Assembly (NCBI GenBank): GCA_021768185.1
Contig: JAETNP010000007.1
Location: 16,533 to 80,532, forward strand
Source of the DNA: Oscillospiraceae bacterium
GTDB taxonomy: Bacteria; Bacillota; Clostridia; Oscillospirales; Oscillospiraceae
Reading direction: 5' to 3'
DNA length: 64,000 bases
Below are positions 32,777 to 41,739 of this stretch, piece after piece (the stretch's first letter is position 1; every line of letters starts with the position of its first letter). The position numbers and the translations under genes are program-made. Below the pieces are notes generated by a model. That model worked only from the letters and a program-made list of their open reading frames with translations. It was not told where the DNA came from and ran no database searches.

Positions 32777-33625
32777 ATGACGCCAGAAGAAAAAAGAGCC
32801 CTGCAGCTGACCGCCGTCAGCGTTCGGGAGGGCATCCTGACCAGTACCCACGGCGCAAAGGCCGGCCATCCCGGCGGCAGCCTGTCCGCCGCCGACGTCT
32901 TTACCTATCTCTATTTCAAGGAGCTGCGCATCGACCCGAAGAATCCCCGCTGGGAGGACCGGGACCGGTTCGTGCTCTCCAAGGGCCACACTGCCCCGGG
33001 CCTTTATGCTGTCCTGGCGCTGCGGGGCTATTTCCCGGTGGAGGAGCTGCCCCGCCTGCGGCACATCGACTCCTTCCTCCAGGGACACCCCAACATGAAC
33101 ACCGTCCCCGGCGTGGACATGTCCACCGGCTCTCTGGGACAGGGACTCTCCGCCGCCGCCGGAATGGCCAAGGGGGCCAAGTACCTGGGGAAGGACGTCA
33201 ACGCCTACGCCCTGCTGGGAGACGGCGAACTGGCCGAGGGCCAGATCTGGGAGGCGACGATGTTCGCTGCCCACTACAAGCTGGACAACCTGTGCATCAT
33301 CGCCGACATCAACGGCCTGCAGATCGACGGACGGACAAAGGACGTAATGAACACTGAGCCGGTGGATGCCAAGTTCGCCGCCTTTGGCTGCGACGTGGTG
33401 AAGGTGGACGGCCATGACTTCGACCAGCTGGAGGCCGCCTTCGCGAGATTCCACGAAAATCACGGCAGCGGCAGGCCTACCTGCATCCTCATGAAGACCA
33501 CCAAGGGCAAGGGCGTATCCTATATGGAGGACAACGCCGGGTGGCACGGGAAAGCGCCCAACGATGAAGAGTACGCCAAGGGCATGGCCGAGCTGGCGGA
33601 AGCCCGGAAGGCATTGGAGGTGTGA
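32777..33625 (+). CDS. Transketolase, N-terminal (TPP-binding) subunit
   Basis: A 282-residue N-terminal half of split transketolase, which moves two-carbon units between sugar phosphates in the pentose phosphate pathway. Motifs: THGAKAGHPGGSLSAADV, RFVLSKGHTAPGLYA, STGSLGQGLSAAAGMA and the TPP motif LLGDGELAEGQIWEA-N, ending in IADINGLQIDG. AAGGAGGAG precedes the ATG. It is coupled to the C-terminal subunit (stop and next start 2 bases apart), and the pair is the common Clostridial form. Confidence 0.95.
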   Translation: MTPEEKRALQLTAVSVREGILTSTHGAKAGHPGGSLSAADVFTYLYFKELRIDPKNPRWEDRDRFVLSKGHTAPGLYAVLALRGYFPVEELPRLRHIDSFLQGHPNMNTVPGVDMSTGSLGQGLSAAAGMAKGAKYLGKDVNAYALLGDGELAEGQIWEATMFAAHYKLDNLCIIADINGLQIDGRTKDVMNTEPVDAKFAAFGCDVVKVDGHDFDQLEAAFARFHENHGSGRPTCILMKTTKGKGVSYMEDNAGWHGKAPNDEEYAKGMAELAEARKALEV

Positions 33626-33627
33626 TC

Positions 33628-34569
33628 ATGGCTGATGTGAAAAAAGTCGCCACCCGCGACAGCTACGGCAACGCGCTGAAAGAACTGGGGGCCGTGGCAG
33701 AGAACCTGGTGGTCCTGGACGCCGACCTGGCGGGCGCCACCAAGACCGCGATCTTCCAGAAAGCATTCCCGGACCGGCACTTTGACTGCGGCATCGCCGA
33801 GGCCAACATGATCGACGTGGCGGCGGGCCTCAGCACCATGGGACTGGTGCCCTTTGCGGCCACCTTCGCCATGTTTGCTGCCGGGCGTGCCTACGAGCAG
33901 GTCCGGAATACCATCGGCTATCCCCACCTGAATGTGAAGATCGGGGCCACCCACGGCGGCATCTCCGTGGGCGAGGACGGGGCCAGCCACCAGTGCTGTG
34001 AGGACTTCGCTCTCATGCGCACCATCCCCGGCATGACCGTCATGTGTCCCTCCGACGACGTGGAGGCCCGGCAGATGGTGAAGGCCGCCTATGAAATGAA
34101 CGGCCCGGTGTATATGCGCTTTGGCCGCGCCGCCACGCCGGTGTTCCACGGGGAAGATTTCAAGTTCGAGATCGGCAAGGGCGAGGTGCTCCGGGACGGC
34201 ACGGACGCGGCCATCATTGCCACAGGCATCATGGTCCCCGAGGCCATTGAGGCCGGGAAGCTCCTGGCGGAGGAGGGTATCAACGCCCGAGTCATCAACA
34301 TGGCCACCATCAAGCCCCTGGATGAGGAGCTGGTGCTGCAGGCCGCCCGGGAGTGCGGGAAGCTGGTCACCGTGGAGGAGCACAGCATCATCGGCGGACT
34401 GGGCGAGGCGGTGTGCTCCCTGGTCAGCGAGCGCTGCCCGGTGCCGGTGAAGCGCATTGGCGTCAACGACGAATTCGGCCATTCCGGCCCTGCCGCCGCG
34501 CTGCTGGAGCAGTTCGGCCTGTGCGCGGACAATATCGTCAAACAGGTCAGAGCGCTGCTGGGAAAATAA
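33628..34569 (+). CDS. Transketolase, C-terminal subunit
   Basis: A 313-residue C-terminal half with the pyrimidine-binding and transketolase-C domains: DADLAGATKTAIFQKAFPDR, FDCGIAEANMIDVAAGLS, GGISVGEDGASHQCCEDFAL, VYMRFGRAATPVF and VEEHSIIGGLGEAVC. I use ATG 33628 with GGAGGTG upstream; the GTG two codons earlier overlaps the previous stop. Together with the N-terminal subunit it makes one active site at the dimer interface. Confidence 0.95.
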   Translation: MADVKKVATRDSYGNALKELGAVAENLVVLDADLAGATKTAIFQKAFPDRHFDCGIAEANMIDVAAGLSTMGLVPFAATFAMFAAGRAYEQVRNTIGYPHLNVKIGATHGGISVGEDGASHQCCEDFALMRTIPGMTVMCPSDDVEARQMVKAAYEMNGPVYMRFGRAATPVFHGEDFKFEIGKGEVLRDGTDAAIIATGIMVPEAIEAGKLLAEEGINARVINMATIKPLDEELVLQAARECGKLVTVEEHSIIGGLGEAVCSLVSERCPVPVKRIGVNDEFGHSGPAAALLEQFGLCADNIVKQVRALLGK

Positions 34570-34580
34570 AACAAGCAAAA

Positions 34581-34606
34581 GGGCCGGTCTCAAAAGGGAC
34601 CGGCCC
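34581..34606 (+). terminator. Hairpin after the transketolase genes
   Basis: A 9-bp GGGCCGGTC/GACCGGCCC stem with an eight-base loop, preceded by A-rich sequence but lacking a T-run on the plus strand. Confidence 0.55.
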
Positions 34607-34633
34607 TATGTATGCAATGAGGAGGACAAGTAT

Positions 34634-34825
34634 ATGACCGAGCTGGAAAAATATCAGGCCTTCCACCAGCGGATGCGCCAACGGAAGGCCGAGATCCCCG
34701 CCGAGCTGGAGACCCTGCGTCAGGCAGGAAAAGGAAAGACGGTACAGTTCAAAGAATTGATGGCGGAGAAGCTGACGGTGGAGGCGATCCTGCTCCAGTT
34801 GAAATATGCGGGACTGGAGGAGTAA
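34634..34825 (+). CDS. Small hypothetical helical protein
   Basis: A 63-residue protein with a good GAGGAGG site 10 bases before the ATG. It is predicted almost wholly helical and highly charged (LEKYQAFHQRMRQRKAEIPAE, then GKTVQFKELMAEKL and a final ILLQLKYAGLEE). I do not recognise it. It follows the transketolase hairpin by 27 bases and precedes the membrane-anchored regulator by 100 bases. Confidence 0.6.
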   Translation: MTELEKYQAFHQRMRQRKAEIPAELETLRQAGKGKTVQFKELMAEKLTVEAILLQLKYAGLEE

Positions 34826-34925
34826 TTGCTGTGTAAAAAGGCCGCGCAACCGATAGTTGACAGATAATTGGTGGACGCAACCGGTGGTTTCTGCTATACT
34901 GGGTCCCAAGAAAGAAGGTGATAAA

Positions 34926-35276
34926 ATGTCTTTTGGCTTTGGGATCGGTTGGCTTATTCTAATGATTCGGTTGGCCGTTTTCGCCTTGGGGATTTGCCTG
35001 GTAGTCCTGCTGATCCGCGCACTGCTGAAATACATCCACTCTGACAATGTGCGAAAGGAGGACGAGGCGGTCACGCGCACGCTGGGGGAGACCCTGCTGG
35101 CCCACCGGACCCGGTGTCAGATGACCCAGGAGTTCGTAGCGGGGTCCCTCGGCGTCAGCCGCCAGGCGGTAAGCAAGTGGGAGAAGGGCCTCTCTTCCCC
35201 CAGCACGGCCAACCTGCTGGCCCTGGCGAAGCTGTACGGCGTCTCCGTGGAGGAGCTGCTGCGGAACGTGACCTGA
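34926..35276 (+). CDS. Membrane-anchored XRE-family regulator
   Basis: A 116-residue protein. The N-terminal ~35 residues are one hydrophobic membrane segment (GWLILMIRLAVFALGICLVV then LLIRALLKY). The C-terminal ~65 residues are a classical XRE helix-turn-helix (TLGETLLAHRTRCQMTQEFV, GVSRQAVSKWEKGLSSPS, LLALAKLYGVSVEELL). This order, anchor first and HTH last, is the reverse of the commoner HTH-plus-C-terminal-membrane proteins of Clostridia. AAGAAGGTG precedes the ATG, and an extended -10 (TGCTATACT) lies about 30 bases upstream. It ends 22 bases from the convergent ABC permease gene. Confidence 0.82.
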   Translation: MSFGFGIGWLILMIRLAVFALGICLVVLLIRALLKYIHSDNVRKEDEAVTRTLGETLLAHRTRCQMTQEFVAGSLGVSRQAVSKWEKGLSSPSTANLLALAKLYGVSVEELLRNVT

Positions 35277-35298
35277 CCATCCGGAGGAGCCGTATTTC

Positions 35299-36891
35299 TT
35301 ACAGCTCCATGAACCGTTCCGCGCCCCGGGTGTGGAGCCAGCGCAGCAGCAGGCCGCAGGCCAGCAGCAGCACGGCGGCGCAGCCCGCCAGCGCCGTCAG
35401 CTCGCCCACAGCGCCTGACAGCCCCCACACCAGTCCGCCGCAGGCCAGCGCCGCGGCCATCCCGCCGAAGGTGGAGAGCATGGCGGCGGCGGACTGCTTG
35501 ACCACCACCATGTCGTTCACCGCGTCCAGCTTGGGGAACAGCAGATTGACCGCAAGTCCCATAAGCGCGGTGAATCCGGCGAAGGACAGGGCGGCCAGCA
35601 GCAGTACAGCTCCCTCCGCCGGCGTCAGATGCAATCCCCATGCCAGTCCCAGGGTACACACCAGCAGGCAGGGGACAGTCAGCAGCAGCTGAAATCCCGC
35701 CTTCCCGTCCAGCACCTCACGGGCGCTGACGGGAGCTTCTTTTATGATCCACAGATTCTGGCCCTCCAGACTGATGGAGGAGCCGGTGATGGCCACAGTG
35801 GACAGCATGAAGCCCATCACCGCAGCCGCCAGACTGAGCAGAGGGAAATCCCCCAGCCCCGCCAGCGCCAGCTGTTCCCGCAGTTTACCGCCCATAATGG
35901 CCGCCGCAATGCCAACGATTACCAGCATAATGAGGCCGATGCCGGTATTAAAAAGGTAGATGGGCGTTCCGAAGTACCGGGCGGCCTCTTTGCGCAGCAG
36001 CGCCTTCCGTCTTCCCGCCGCACGGAGGCGGCCCAGACGGTAGGCGGGGCGCTTCCCGTGGCTTCTCAGGCCGGTGAGCACCTTCTGGTAGTTTCTCGCA
36101 CACAGCCACGCCGCCAGCAGTACGGGCACCAGGCTCAGCAGGCAGAACATGACCAGCGTCTCCCAGTCGCCGCACACGCCCTTCTGGAACAACAGGAACG
36201 GAACCCCCCAGCCGGTAAACGCTCTTGCGGCCTCCGCCCCCATGGCCCCGGCGGCCAGAGAGCTGACCGCCAGATTGAGCCGGATAGCCAGGAAGAACAC
36301 GGCAGCCATCATCAGAGCATACAGCAGCAGGTTGACCGCCCTCCGGTTGGCAAACCGTCCTCCCAGCCAGCTGAGAAGGAAGCCCGCCGCCAAGCTCAGC
36401 ACCGTGGGCAGCATCGCCAGGAAGGGCACGCCGATGAGCATCCGTACAACGAACAGCACGCCGCCCCCGCCGCCGAACCGCAGCCACGCCGCCCCGGCGG
36501 GGAGCACCAGGAAGGCGCAGAATATCAGGTTTTCCGCGTACAGCGCCGTGAGCTTTGCCAGCAGCACCGTGAACGCGCTCACCGGCATGGACAGCAGCAG
36601 ATCCGCGTCCCGGCCTCCAAAGACCACGCCCTGGGCGGCGAAGGCGGTGAACACCAGACCCATAATGACCGCCATGGCGGGCATCAGCAGCAGAAGGATT
36701 TCCAGGCCGCCTGTCTCCGCTAACTGTCCGCCCAATGCGAAGCTGTAAACCCCGGAGATATACAGGCACAGCGCGGCCATCAGCGCCAGGGCGGCCCAGC
36801 CGGAGACCGCTTTTTTCCTGCTGCCGCCCACCCGGAAGGAGGCCAGCAGCGCCCGCAGCTGAACCCGGGCCAAAATCAAAAATTTTCTCAT
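35299..36891 (-). CDS. ABC-2 type exporter permease
   Basis: A 530-residue protein with about twelve hydrophobic segments, no ATPase motif, and a long basic cytoplasmic stretch mid-way (RSHGKRPAYRLGRLRAAGRRK). Recognisable parts include the N-terminal RVQLRALLASFR, FGGRDADLLLSMPVSAFTVL near residue 100 and SLEGQNLWIIKEAPVSAREVL near residue 380, features of large YhgE/ABC-2-like permeases of Firmicutes. It overlaps the upstream ATPase gene by 4 bases and must be its partner. Substrate unknown; drug, peptide or lantibiotic export are possible. Confidence 0.85.
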   Translation of the reverse strand: MRKFLILARVQLRALLASFRVGGSRKKAVSGWAALALMAALCLYISGVYSFALGGQLAETGGLEILLLLMPAMAVIMGLVFTAFAAQGVVFGGRDADLLLSMPVSAFTVLLAKLTALYAENLIFCAFLVLPAGAAWLRFGGGGGVLFVVRMLIGVPFLAMLPTVLSLAAGFLLSWLGGRFANRRAVNLLLYALMMAAVFFLAIRLNLAVSSLAAGAMGAEAARAFTGWGVPFLLFQKGVCGDWETLVMFCLLSLVPVLLAAWLCARNYQKVLTGLRSHGKRPAYRLGRLRAAGRRKALLRKEAARYFGTPIYLFNTGIGLIMLVIVGIAAAIMGGKLREQLALAGLGDFPLLSLAAAVMGFMLSTVAITGSSISLEGQNLWIIKEAPVSAREVLDGKAGFQLLLTVPCLLVCTLGLAWGLHLTPAEGAVLLLAALSFAGFTALMGLAVNLLFPKLDAVNDMVVVKQSAAAMLSTFGGMAAALACGGLVWGLSGAVGELTALAGCAAVLLLACGLLLRWLHTRGAERFMEL

Positions 36892-37610
36892 GCTTCCGTT
36901 CCTTTCTCCGCCAGTCCCAGGAACACGTCCTCCAGGCTGGAATCGCCCACTACTTCTTCCGTGGGGCCATATCGAACCAGCTGGCCGTCTTTAATAATTG
37001 CAATGGTGTCGCACAGCTTCTCCGCCACCTCCAGCACGTGGGTGGAGAAGAATACCGCCCCGCCGGCCTGGCACAGTTCCCGCAGATACCCCTTGAGCAG
37101 ATGGGCCGCCGCCGGGTCCAGGCCCACGAAGGGCTCGTCCAGCACCAGCAGTTTCGGCTTCCGCATCAGCGCGGAGATGATGGCCAATTTCTGCTTCATC
37201 CCGTGGGAATAGCTGGCAATGGCGCTGCCGAGATCCTTGGTGATCTCGAAGGCTCCGGCGTAGAGCGCCACCCGCTCCTCCCGCGCCCGGGCGGGGATGT
37301 CATAGAGGTCTGCGATCAGATTCAGATACTCGATGCCGCTCATGAACTCATAGAGGTCCGGATTGTCGGGCAGAAAGGCGGTGACCGCCTTGGCGGCCAC
37401 AGGGTCGGTGCGGACGTCGCGGCCGTTGATGGTGATGCTTCCCTGGGTGAAGCTCATCACCCCCGCCACCGCCCGGAGGGTGGTGGTTTTGCCCGCGCCG
37501 TTGTGCCCGATGAAGCCGCACAGCTCCCCCGCCGGGACGTGGAGCGACAGGTCCTTCACGGCGGTTTTGCCGCCGGGGTAGGTCTTGGTATAATGAGAGA
37601 TGGTCAGCAT
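36888..37610 (-). CDS. ABC transporter ATP-binding protein (exporter type)
   Basis: A 240-residue ATPase of the BcrA/CcmA-like group: Walker A GFIGHNGAGKTTTLRAV, signature ASYSHGMKQKLAIISAL, Walker B LLVLDEPFVGLDP, H-loop FFSTHVLEVAE. The frame runs 43 codons further upstream through an inverted repeat, but AAAGGAGGG sits 6 bases before the ATG at 37610, which gives the usual family length. It is coupled to the 530-residue permease gene. Confidence 0.93.
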   Translation of the reverse strand: MLTISHYTKTYPGGKTAVKDLSLHVPAGELCGFIGHNGAGKTTTLRAVAGVMSFTQGSITINGRDVRTDPVAAKAVTAFLPDNPDLYEFMSGIEYLNLIADLYDIPARAREERVALYAGAFEITKDLGSAIASYSHGMKQKLAIISALMRKPKLLVLDEPFVGLDPAAAHLLKGYLRELCQAGGAVFFSTHVLEVAEKLCDTIAIIKDGQLVRYGPTEEVVGDSSLEDVFLGLAEKGTEA

Positions 37611-37651
37611 AAAAAGCCCTCCTTTGTTTTTCGTCTCCTCTGTCATACACC

Positions 37652-37721
37652 ATCCACCCGCCGGAAGGTCAAGACCTTTTTGCAATTTTCTGACAAAAAG
37701 GGAACCTTCCGGCGGGTGGAT
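37652..37721. repeat. Long inverted repeat upstream of the ABC exporter operon
   Basis: Two perfect 18-base arms (ATCCACCCGCCGGAAGGT and its complement, 37652-37669 and 37704-37721) enclose 34 bases that contain a second inverted pair, CCTTTTTG/CAAAAAGG. It lies 42 bases before the ATPase ATG. It could be a 5'-UTR hairpin, an operator or a small inserted palindrome. Confidence 0.75.
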
Positions 37722-37841
37722 ACTTTCCCGACAGGGCATATTTTGCCCATTTCCCCGGTCCTTCGCAGGCTCCGGCCTCAGCCGCTGTCAAATTGCGGTC
37801 CTTTTCCGCCCGACGGCGGCTGGTATTTGGCAAAAATATGC

Positions 37842-37870
37842 TTGACGGTGCCCCATGGGTGTGCTATAAT
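37842..37870 (+). promoter_or_regulatory. Promoter of the str operon
   Basis: TTGACG (37842-37847), 17-base spacer ending TGC, TATAAT (37865-37870). The L7Ae-like gene follows at 37930. Confidence 0.8.
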
Positions 37871-37929
37871 CAAAAACTGCGTGGAAAGAATCCGCGAATT
37901 TTGGCGCGCCAAGGGGAGGAGTCCGCTTG

Positions 37930-38172
37930 ATGAAGGAACTGCGGTCCGGGAAAAGGGTTTCCGGGGTGAAACAGTCCCTGCGCGCCGTTCGGGACAGCAT
38001 GGCCCGGACCGTCTATCTGGCCCGGGACGCGGACCCCGCCCTGACAGCCCCCATCCGAGCCCTCTGCCTGGAAAAAGGCGTGCCCATCGTTGACTCCTGC
38101 ACCATGCGGGAACTGGGACAGGCCGCCGGCATCCAGGTCGGCACGGCGGCGGCGGCGCTGCTGAAGGAATAA
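37930..38172 (+). CDS. L7Ae/L30e/S12e-family RNA-binding protein
   Basis: An 80-residue kink-turn-binding-type protein like B. subtilis YbxF, normally encoded just before rpsL. Pattern: [38 protein letters not shown] and [19 protein letters not shown], with the conserved Cys/Val RNA-facing loop. GGAGGAG lies 9 bases before the ATG; a TTG one codon earlier is possible. It heads the str operon, and rpoB-rpoC, its usual upstream neighbours, are replaced here by the ABC exporter on the other strand. Confidence 0.88.
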   Translation: MKELRSGKRVSGVKQSLRAVRDSMARTVYLARDADPALTAPIRALCLEKGVPIVDSCTMRELGQAAGIQVGTAAAALLKE

Positions 38173-38267
38173 ATTTCTGTTGTTTTGGTTTTTTCAGGAT
38201 ATTTTTTGATATTCTGCAAAAAATAAACCGGAGCGTATGCTCCCACTTTTTAAGAAAGGAGAAAACT

Positions 38268-38684
38268 ATGCCTACTTTCAACCAGCTGGTTCGCAAGGGC
38301 CGGGAGCAGGCGACCTACAAGTCCACCGCCCCCGCAATGCAGTACGGCCTCAACACCCTGAAGAACAAGGAGACCGATCTGCCCTCCCCCCAGAAGCGCG
38401 GCGTGTGCACCGCGGTGCGTACGGCAACCCCCAAGAAGCCTAACTCCGCTCTGCGGAAGATCGCCCGTGTGCGCCTGACCAACGGCTACGAGGTCACCGC
38501 CTATATTCCCGGCGTGGGCCACTCCCTCCAGGAGCACTCCGTGGTCATGATCCGCGGTGGCCGTGTCAAGGACCTCCCCGGCGTCCGTTACCACATTATC
38601 CGTGGTACCCTGGACACCCAGGGCGTTCAGGGCCGTATGCAGGCCCGCTCCAAGTACGGCGCCAAGCGCCCGAAGTCCAAGTAA
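38268..38684 (+). CDS. rpsL: 30S ribosomal protein S12
   Basis: A 138-residue S12/uS12 of the decoding centre. It contains [51 protein letters not shown] and YHIIRGTLD. The lysines classically changed in streptomycin-resistant mutants (in PKKPNS and GRVKDLPG) have the wild-type residue. AGAAAGGAG precedes the ATG. Confidence 0.98.
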   Translation: MPTFNQLVRKGREQATYKSTAPAMQYGLNTLKNKETDLPSPQKRGVCTAVRTATPKKPNSALRKIARVRLTNGYEVTAYIPGVGHSLQEHSVVMIRGGRVKDLPGVRYHIIRGTLDTQGVQGRMQARSKYGAKRPKSK

Positions 38685-39002
38685 GAAGCGCCTGAACGGA
38701 CAAGGAGCGAGTCCGAATCGCTTTGCCGAAATGGTTGAACATAGTTTTCTTTCCCTATAAGAAAAACTGTGCCCCAACCCTCTTTGGCAGACGAAACGCA
38801 GGGCATCGCCTGTTTCGCTGGAAGGAGACTCCATCTCGATGATGGAGCACGGGACCATCATTGTTTGGGACGTCATTCGGCTGATGCCGAACGACCGTCC
38901 CCGCTGCCTGCAGGCAGCGTACGACCGGTCCCCCAAGCCAGCGCAAGCGCTGTCTTGGCGAGTACCTACGATCTCATATTTTTAATGAAGGAGGGAAGCA
39001 TC
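38685..39002. repeat. Palindrome-rich spacer between rpsL and rpsG
   Basis: 318 bases without a gene, unusually long for the str operon. It holds several stem-loops: ATAGTTTTCTT/AAGAAAAACTGT (about 38738-38770), CGAAACGCAGG/CCTGTTTCG (about 38793-38818), a perfect 16-base palindrome GCTGCCTGCAGGCAGC (38903-38918) and CAGCGC/GCGCTG within CCAAG/CTTGG (38934-38959). The motif ACGACCGGTCCC recurs, inverted, at the end of the second M16 gene. It looks like inserted palindromic repeats rather than coding sequence. Confidence 0.65.
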
Positions 39003-39473
39003 GTGCCCAGAAGAGGTAATGTTCCCAAGAGAGAGATCCTGCCCGATCCTATGTACAACAGCATTCTGGTGACCAAGCTGGTCAACTCCATCATGCTGGA
39101 CGGCAAGAAGGGTGTGGCGCAGAAGATCGTGTACGGCGCCTTTGACATTGTCAAGGAGAAGACCGACAAAGAGCCCCTGGAGGTGTTCACCACCGCCATG
39201 GACAACATCATGCCCAGCCTGGAGGTCAAGGCCCGCCGCGTGGGCGGCGCCACCTATCAGGTGCCTATGGATGTTCGTCCCGCCCGGCGTCAGACCCTGG
39301 GTCTGCGCTGGCTGACTAATTATGCCCGCGCCCGCAGCGAGCGGACCATGGCCGAGCGTCTGGCCAACGAGATCATGGACGCCGCCAACAACACCGGTTC
39401 CGCTGTGAAAAAGCGCGAGGATACCCACAAGATGGCCGAGTCCAACAAGGCTTTCGCACACTTCCGTTGGTAA
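39003..39473 (+). CDS. rpsG: 30S ribosomal protein S7
   Basis: A 156-residue S7/uS7, the head-assembly primary binder. It opens [15 protein letters not shown] and has [28 protein letters not shown]-equivalent [18 protein letters not shown] and [15 protein letters not shown]. The start is GTG with AAGGAGGG 8 bases upstream; this gives exactly the family length, whereas earlier ATGs would add non-homologous residues. Confidence 0.98.
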   Translation: MPRRGNVPKREILPDPMYNSILVTKLVNSIMLDGKKGVAQKIVYGAFDIVKEKTDKEPLEVFTTAMDNIMPSLEVKARRVGGATYQVPMDVRPARRQTLGLRWLTNYARARSERTMAERLANEIMDAANNTGSAVKKREDTHKMAESNKAFAHFRW

Positions 39474-39488
39474 GTTAGGAGGAGCAGT

Positions 39489-41600
39489 ATGCCGAGAAAG
39501 GTATCACTGGAAAACACAAGAAATATCGGCATTATGGCTCACATTGATGCAGGAAAAACCACCACGACCGAGCGCATCCTGTATTATACCGGTGTGAACT
39601 ATAAGATCGGTGAGACCCATGAGGGTACCGCCACCATGGACTGGATGGCCCAGGAGCAGGAGCGCGGCATCACGATTACGTCCGCCGCCACCACCTGCTA
39701 CTGGAAGGGAATGCGGAACCAGTTCCCTCAGACCCGCATCAACATCATCGACACACCGGGCCATGTGGACTTCACCGTGGAGGTGGAGCGCTCCCTGCGC
39801 GTGCTGGACGGGTCTGTGACCGTCATGTGCGCCAAGGGCGGCGTTGAGCCCCAGTCCGAGACCGTCTGGAGACAGGCGGACCATTACAAGGTCCCCCGCA
39901 TGATCTACGTCAACAAGATGGACATCATGGGCGCGGACTTCTACAACGTGCTGCGGATGATCGACGAGCGTCTCAAGTGCAACGCCGTTCCCATCCAGCT
40001 GCCCATCGGCAAGGAGGCCGATTTCCTGGGCATCATCGACCTGGTGGAGATGAAGGCCTATATCTATCACGACGATCTGGGCAAGGACATCAGCGAGGAG
40101 GAGATCCCCGCCGATATGGCCGAACTGGCCGCAGAGTACCACGAGAAGATGCTGGACGCCGTGAGCATGTTCGACGACGAGATCATGGAGATGTACCTGG
40201 AGGGCCAGGACATCCCCAAGGACCGCATCCGCAAGGCCATCCGGCAGGCCACCATTGCCAATGAGATGGTTCCCGTCACCTGCGGCACATCCTACCGCAA
40301 CAAGGGTATCCAGCGCCTGCTGGACGCCATCGTGGACTATATGCCCTCCCCCCTGGACGTTCCCCCCATCACCGGTGTGAACCCCAAGACCGACGAAGAG
40401 GAGGAGCGCCCCTCCGACGACAGCGCCCCCTTCTCCGCCCTGGCCTTCAAGATCATGACCGACCCCTATGTGGGCCGTCTGAGCTTTGTCCGGGTGTACT
40501 CCGGCACGCTGAGCACCGGTTCCTCTGTGCTCAACTCCACCAAGGGGCAGAAGGAGCGCATCGGCCGCATCCTGCAGATGCACGCCAATCACCGGGAGGA
40601 CATCGAGACCATCTACTCCGGCGACATCGCCGGCGTCATCGGCCTCAAGAATTCCACCACCGGTGACACCCTGTGCGATGAGAAGCATCCCATCATCCTG
40701 GAGTCCATGGAGTTCCCCGAGCCCGTCATCCGGGTAGCCATCGAGCCCAAGACCAAGGCCGGTCAGGAGAAGATGGGCATCGCCCTGATGAAGCTGGCGG
40801 AGGAGGACCCCACCTTCAAGACCTACACCGACGAGGAGACGGGTCAGACCATCATCGCCGGCATGGGCGAGCTCCATCTGGAGATCATCGTGGACCGCCT
40901 TCTCCGTGAGTACAAGGTGGAGGCCAACGTGGGCGCGCCCCAGGTGGCCTACAAGGAGACCATCAAGAAGAGCGTCCAGCAGGATACCAAGTACGCCCGC
41001 CAGTCCGGCGGCAAGGGCCAGTACGGCCACGTCAAGATCCGTGTGGAGCCCAACGAGTCCGGAAAGGGCTACGAGTTCGTCAACGAAGTGGTTGGCGGCG
41101 CGGTGCCCAAGGAGTATATCCCCGCCGTGGACGCGGGCATCCAGGGAGCCATGCTCTCCGGCGTGCTGGCGGGCTACCCGGTGGTGGACGTGAAGGTCAC
41201 CCTGTACGACGGAAGCTACCACGAGGTGGACTCCTCCGAAATGGCCTTCAAGATTGCCGGTTCCATGGCCTTCAAGGAGGCCTGCCAGAAGGCGGACCCC
41301 ACCCTGATGGAGCCCATCATGAAAGTGAGCGTCATCGTGCCTGACGAGTATCTGGGCAACGTCATCGGCGACCTGAACAGCCGCCGCGGGCAGATCCAGG
41401 GTCAGGAGAACCGCTCCGGCGCCGTCCAGGTGGACGCGCTGGTGCCTCTGGGCGAAATGTTCGGCTACGCCACCGATCTGCGCAGCCGCACCCAGGGCCG
41501 CGGCCAGTACACTATGGAGCCCCACAGCTACCTGGAGATCCCCAAGAGCATCCGCGAGAAGATCATCGACCAGCGGATGGGCGCCCGGGCCATGAAGTAA
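39489..41600 (+). CDS. fusA: Elongation factor G
   Basis: A 703-residue translocase GTPase. G1 [15 protein letters not shown], switch region [12 protein letters not shown]3 DTPGHVDF, G4 NKMDIMGAD, and the domain IV loop with [16 protein letters not shown]. It follows rpsG by 15 bases with AGGAGG, the standard str order. Full length. Confidence 0.98.
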   Translation: MPRKVSLENTRNIGIMAHIDAGKTTTTERILYYTGVNYKIGETHEGTATMDWMAQEQERGITITSAATTCYWKGMRNQFPQTRINIIDTPGHVDFTVEVERSLRVLDGSVTVMCAKGGVEPQSETVWRQADHYKVPRMIYVNKMDIMGADFYNVLRMIDERLKCNAVPIQLPIGKEADFLGIIDLVEMKAYIYHDDLGKDISEEEIPADMAELAAEYHEKMLDAVSMFDDEIMEMYLEGQDIPKDRIRKAIRQATIANEMVPVTCGTSYRNKGIQRLLDAIVDYMPSPLDVPPITGVNPKTDEEEERPSDDSAPFSALAFKIMTDPYVGRLSFVRVYSGTLSTGSSVLNSTKGQKERIGRILQMHANHREDIETIYSGDIAGVIGLKNSTTGDTLCDEKHPIILESMEFPEPVIRVAIEPKTKAGQEKMGIALMKLAEEDPTFKTYTDEETGQTIIAGMGELHLEIIVDRLLREYKVEANVGAPQVAYKETIKKSVQQDTKYARQSGGKGQYGHVKIRVEPNESGKGYEFVNEVVGGAVPKEYIPAVDAGIQGAMLSGVLAGYPVVDVKVTLYDGSYHEVDSSEMAFKIAGSMAFKEACQKADPTLMEPIMKVSVIVPDEYLGNVIGDLNSRRGQIQGQENRSGAVQVDALVPLGEMFGYATDLRSRTQGRGQYTMEPHSYLEIPKSIREKIIDQRMGARAMK

Positions 41601-41643
41601 GGCCCCAGATCCAAAATATTCCTGGCAAAGTCCGTTTTTAGGA

Positions 41644-41672
41644 TTGCTTTTTCTGCGGACTTGTTGTAAAAT
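41644..41672 (+). promoter_or_regulatory. Candidate internal promoter for tuf
   Basis: TTGCTT (41644-41649), 17-base spacer, TAAAAT (41667-41672), in the 139-base fusA-tuf gap, flanked by the inverted pair AAGTCCG/CGGACTT. It would give extra tuf transcription. Confidence 0.55.
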
Positions 41673-41739
41673 ATCAGCATAATGACGTTTTGTGCTGATT
41701 CCAAATTTAAACATTCAACCATTAAGGAGGATTTTTCCA

